Shown piece by piece: positions 6,070-8,211 of a stretch of 8,211 nucleotides of DNA (positions within the stretch are counted from its first letter, which is position 1; every line of letters begins with the position of its first letter). Position numbers and translations under genes: made by a program. The notes beneath the pieces were generated by a model that had not been told where the DNA came from, searched no databases, and saw nothing but the letters and a program-made list of their open reading frames with translations. Source of the DNA: Acidobacteriota bacterium (lineage in GTDB: Bacteria > Acidobacteriota > Blastocatellia > Pyrinomonadales > Pyrinomonadaceae); NCBI GenBank assembly GCA_003222935.1, contig QHXL01000275.1:1-8211 (forward strand). The letters run 5' to 3'.

Positions 6070-7020
6070 TTAGGCAGTCGCTGGTCTGTTTCCCCTAATG
6101 GTTGTTCCTCGATCGTTCATGCCTGGTGCTTTCTCGCCTTTCTCTTTCGCTTGTGGATCGCCCGACTCGGCTGCAGCATTTTCAATTTCCGAATTGACCT
6201 CGCCCCCGATCAAGATTGCCGCTCCAGTTAAGTAGAACCAAAGCATCAAAATAATCACTGCACCCAAAGTTCCGTACGTGTTGCTGTAAGAATTAAAGAA
6301 GTGTAGGTAGAGCTTGAAACCAGCCGAGACTAACAGCCACAACACAACGCCTGAGACAGAGCCAGGCGTTACCCAAGTCCACTTTTGCTCGTGAAGATCT
6401 GGCGCGAGGTAGTAGATGAGAGCGAACGCTAACAACATGAACGCCAGCACAACCGGCCACTGCACGACTTTCCAGGAAACAATAAACAGATCTCCGAAAC
6501 CGAAGTTCGCTGCCAGCACCCCGGCAATCTTTCCGCCGAAGAGAACGAGGATCAACGCCACGAGGATCAGTAGGGAAAGCCCTATCGTTAGGCCAATTGC
6601 GATCAGCCGTCGTTTCCACCAGGGTCGGGACTCCTGCACATTGTATGCAACGTTGAGAGCCTCTGTTATCGCAGTCATTCCATTGGAAGCCGCCCACAGC
6701 GCGGCAAGCAAACCAAAGCTGAGTTTTCCCCCTCCGCTCGCCGCAGTGACTTCGTACATTGTCGAATCAACTAAACTGAACGCGGAGCCAGGCAAAACGC
6801 TACTGAGATAAGCGAATAAACTGTGGCGCAGACCTGTGCCAGAACCGACGACGAGACCAATGACTGAGGTCAGGAATAGAAGCATAGGAAACAGCGCCAG
6901 GAGAAAGTAATAAGACAATTGCGCTGCACGTCCGAAGACATCATCGCTTTGAACTTCCTTGATGACTCGCTTCGCCAACTCTTTCGATCGCAGACCGCCG
7001 AACTTCCATAAAGACGTCAT
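6070..7020 (-). CDS. YihY/BrkB-family (UPF0761) inner-membrane protein
   Basis: A 316-residue polytopic membrane protein of the YihY/BrkB family, once misnamed ribonuclease BN; the molecular function of the family is not settled. About six helices can be drawn: roughly 36-60, 100-118, 138-162, 184-206, 218-240 and 250-273. Family features include RAAQLSYYFLLALFPMLLF (31-49), the WAASNGMTAITEALNVAY segment (109-126), YYLAPD (203-208) and the closing YGTLGAVIILMLWFY (249-263) with GGEVNSEIE (272-280). The last 35 or so residues (KEKGEK...RGNRPATA) are a charged, probably disordered tail. The start ATG at 7020 has a GGGGGAGG site ending 4 nt upstream. It begins 13 nt after glf, so the two are likely cotranscribed; a shared envelope role is only a guess. 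Confidence 0.92.
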   Translation of the reverse strand: MTSLWKFGGLRSKELAKRVIKEVQSDDVFGRAAQLSYYFLLALFPMLLFLTSVIGLVVGSGTGLRHSLFAYLSSVLPGSAFSLVDSTMYEVTAASGGGKLSFGLLAALWAASNGMTAITEALNVAYNVQESRPWWKRRLIAIGLTIGLSLLILVALILVLFGGKIAGVLAANFGFGDLFIVSWKVVQWPVVLAFMLLAFALIYYLAPDLHEQKWTWVTPGSVSGVVLWLLVSAGFKLYLHFFNSYSNTYGTLGAVIILMLWFYLTGAAILIGGEVNSEIENAAAESGDPQAKEKGEKAPGMNDRGTTIRGNRPATA

Positions 7021-7024
7021 GGTG

Positions 7025-7032
7025 CCTCCCCC
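7025..7032 (-). promoter_or_regulatory. Strong ribosome binding site of the YihY-family gene
   Basis: GGGGGAGG on the minus strand, 4 nt before the ATG at 7020, in the 13-nt gap after glf. Confidence 0.7.
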
Positions 7033-7033
7033 G

Positions 7034-8211
7034 CTACCTGTTACGTGCTAAGAGCGTTGGGCCGACAGTGATTGAGTTCAAGTTTGGCCTGTGACCATTA
7101 CCATTGCCATTACCGTGACTTCGCGCCGTCGCTTCCAGCCTTTTCTTGCCAACAATTTTTCCGTAGGTGGTCAGCGCCTGGGCCACAACCTGATCCATGT
7201 TGTAATACTTGTAGGTGGCCAATCTACCGACAAAATGAACCTTCCGCCTTTCGTCAGCGAGCGCTTTGTATTTCGCATAAATCTGAGCGTTTTCCGGACG
7301 CGGCACCGGGTAATAAGCATCGCCCTGAGCCTTCGGAAACTCATAAACGATACTCGTCTTAGCATGTTCCTGACCGGTGAGATATTTGAATTCCGTCACG
7401 CGAGTATAAAGTTGCTCATTGGGATAATTGACGACGGGCGCTGACTGAAAGACCGGCATGTCGTGAGTCTCATGTTTGAATTCTAACGATCGATATGGCA
7501 GTTTCCCATAAACGTAGTTGAAGTAACTGTCGACTGGTCCCGTGTAAATCATCTCGCGAAACGGTATCTCATTTTCGATCTCGCGATAGTCGCAATTCAA
7601 CATGATCTTGATGTTCGGGTGATCGAGCATGTTCTCAAACATGCGCGTGAATCCATGTAGGGGCATCGCCTGGTAGGTGTCGGTAAAGTATCGATCGTCG
7701 CGATTTGTTCGTGTAGGAACACGCGACGTTACACTTGCATCGAGCTCGGAAGGATCGAGGCCCCATTGCTTGCGCGAATAGTTGCGGAAAAATTTCTCGT
7801 ACAATTCGCGGCCGACTTTGCTAACAACTACATCCTCGGATGTGCGTACATGGTCAACAGGCTCAGCAACCTTCTTAAAAAACTCTTCTACTTCAAAAGA
7901 GGTCAGACTTAACCCATAAAGAGTATTGATCGTATCGAGATTGATAGGGATCGGGACTATCTGTCCGTCGACGCTGGCGCGTACTCGGTGTTGATAAGGG
8001 CGCCATTCTGTGAAGCGGGAAAGGTATTCAAATACCTCGCGAGAATTCGTATGAAATATGTGTGGACCATATTTGTGAACCAGAATGCCAGCCTCATTGT
8101 AATGATCGTAAGCGTTGCCGCCGATGTGCGGGCGCCGGTCACAAATTAAGACTCTTTTGTTGGAGCCGACGGCGAGGCGCTCGGCAAGCACGCTGCCGGA
8201 GAAACCGGCTC
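7034..8211 (-). CDS. glf: UDP-galactopyranose mutase (5' end cut by window edge)
   Basis: A flavoenzyme interconverting UDP-galactopyranose and UDP-galactofuranose, supplying galactofuranose for surface polysaccharides; cytosolic. The frame is open to the right edge: codons before the in-frame GTG at 8191 read AGFSGS, the end of the FAD-binding GAGFSG motif, so the real start lies outside and only a few N-terminal residues are missing. Visible family motifs: the RPHIGGNAYD region, KYGPHIFHT (the active-site loop with the conserved histidines), NYSRKQWGLDP, SRVPTRTNRDDRYF, MIYTGPVDSYF, and near the end FVGRLATYKYYNMDQV with the arginine and flavin-binding segment. About 392 codons are visible, the usual size. 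The C-terminus ends in an unusual tail with HGNGNGNGH, which is outside the catalytic fold. It is followed after 13 nt by the YihY-family gene. Confidence 0.95.
   Translation of the reverse strand, partial: AGFSGSVLAERLAVGSNKRVLICDRRPHIGGNAYDHYNEAGILVHKYGPHIFHTNSREVFEYLSRFTEWRPYQHRVRASVDGQIVPIPINLDTINTLYGLSLTSFEVEEFFKKVAEPVDHVRTSEDVVVSKVGRELYEKFFRNYSRKQWGLDPSELDASVTSRVPTRTNRDDRYFTDTYQAMPLHGFTRMFENMLDHPNIKIMLNCDYREIENEIPFREMIYTGPVDSYFNYVYGKLPYRSLEFKHETHDMPVFQSAPVVNYPNEQLYTRVTEFKYLTGQEHAKTSIVYEFPKAQGDAYYPVPRPENAQIYAKYKALADERRKVHFVGRLATYKYYNMDQVVAQALTTYGKIVGKKRLEATARSHGNGNGNGHRPNLNSITVGPTLLARNR

Noticed and set aside
1..8211. CRISPR array, tRNA, insertion sequence or attachment site
   Set aside because: No regularly spaced repeats, cloverleaf-like segments, transposase motifs or flanking duplications were seen; almost the whole window is covered by ordinary genes.

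Overview
All genes supported in this window lie on the minus strand, so transcription runs from high to low coordinates. Base composition is near 50 % GC. The proteins look bacterial, Gram-negative-like and aerobic: periplasmic quinoprotein, lipoprotein cytochrome and a haem-copper oxidase. No taxonomic marker gene is present. Acidobacteriota or a similar soil lineage is a plausible guess, based on a weak recollection of small proteins like the one at 5452-5667 and on the known occurrence of XoxF genes there; it is not demonstrated.

Right part (6070-8211): the 3' part of a UDP-galactopyranose mutase gene (glf), cut by the window edge, then, after 13 nt, a six-helix YihY/BrkB-family membrane protein. 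A gap of about 400 bp without a convincing gene follows (5668-6069); it holds two small inverted repeats and presumably the promoter for what lies downstream.

Left part (1-5667): a compact respiratory gene cluster. An unrecognised 71-residue protein comes first. Then come a lanthanide-type PQQ methanol dehydrogenase (xoxF), its periplasmic binding-protein-like partner (xoxJ), a single-haem lipoprotein cytochrome c (a candidate XoxG-like electron acceptor), subunit II of a cytochrome c oxidase with a fused C-terminal cytochrome c domain, and subunit I of that oxidase (cut by the left edge). xoxF/xoxJ overlap by 20 nt, xoxJ/cytochrome by 4 nt (GTGA) and subunit II/subunit I by 4 nt (ATGA), so the cluster is almost certainly one transcript with translational coupling.

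Reading the genes together suggests a self-contained electron chain: alcohol (probably methanol) -> PQQ in XoxF -> lipoprotein cytochrome c -> cytochrome c domain of subunit II -> CuA -> haem a -> haem a3/CuB -> O2. The most notable details are the dehydrogenase-oxidase operon itself, a subunit I that keeps the visible metal ligands and the E-P-V-Y glutamate/tyrosine but lacks the usual D-channel aspartate and K-channel lysine, and an unknown small gene placed just ahead of xoxF.
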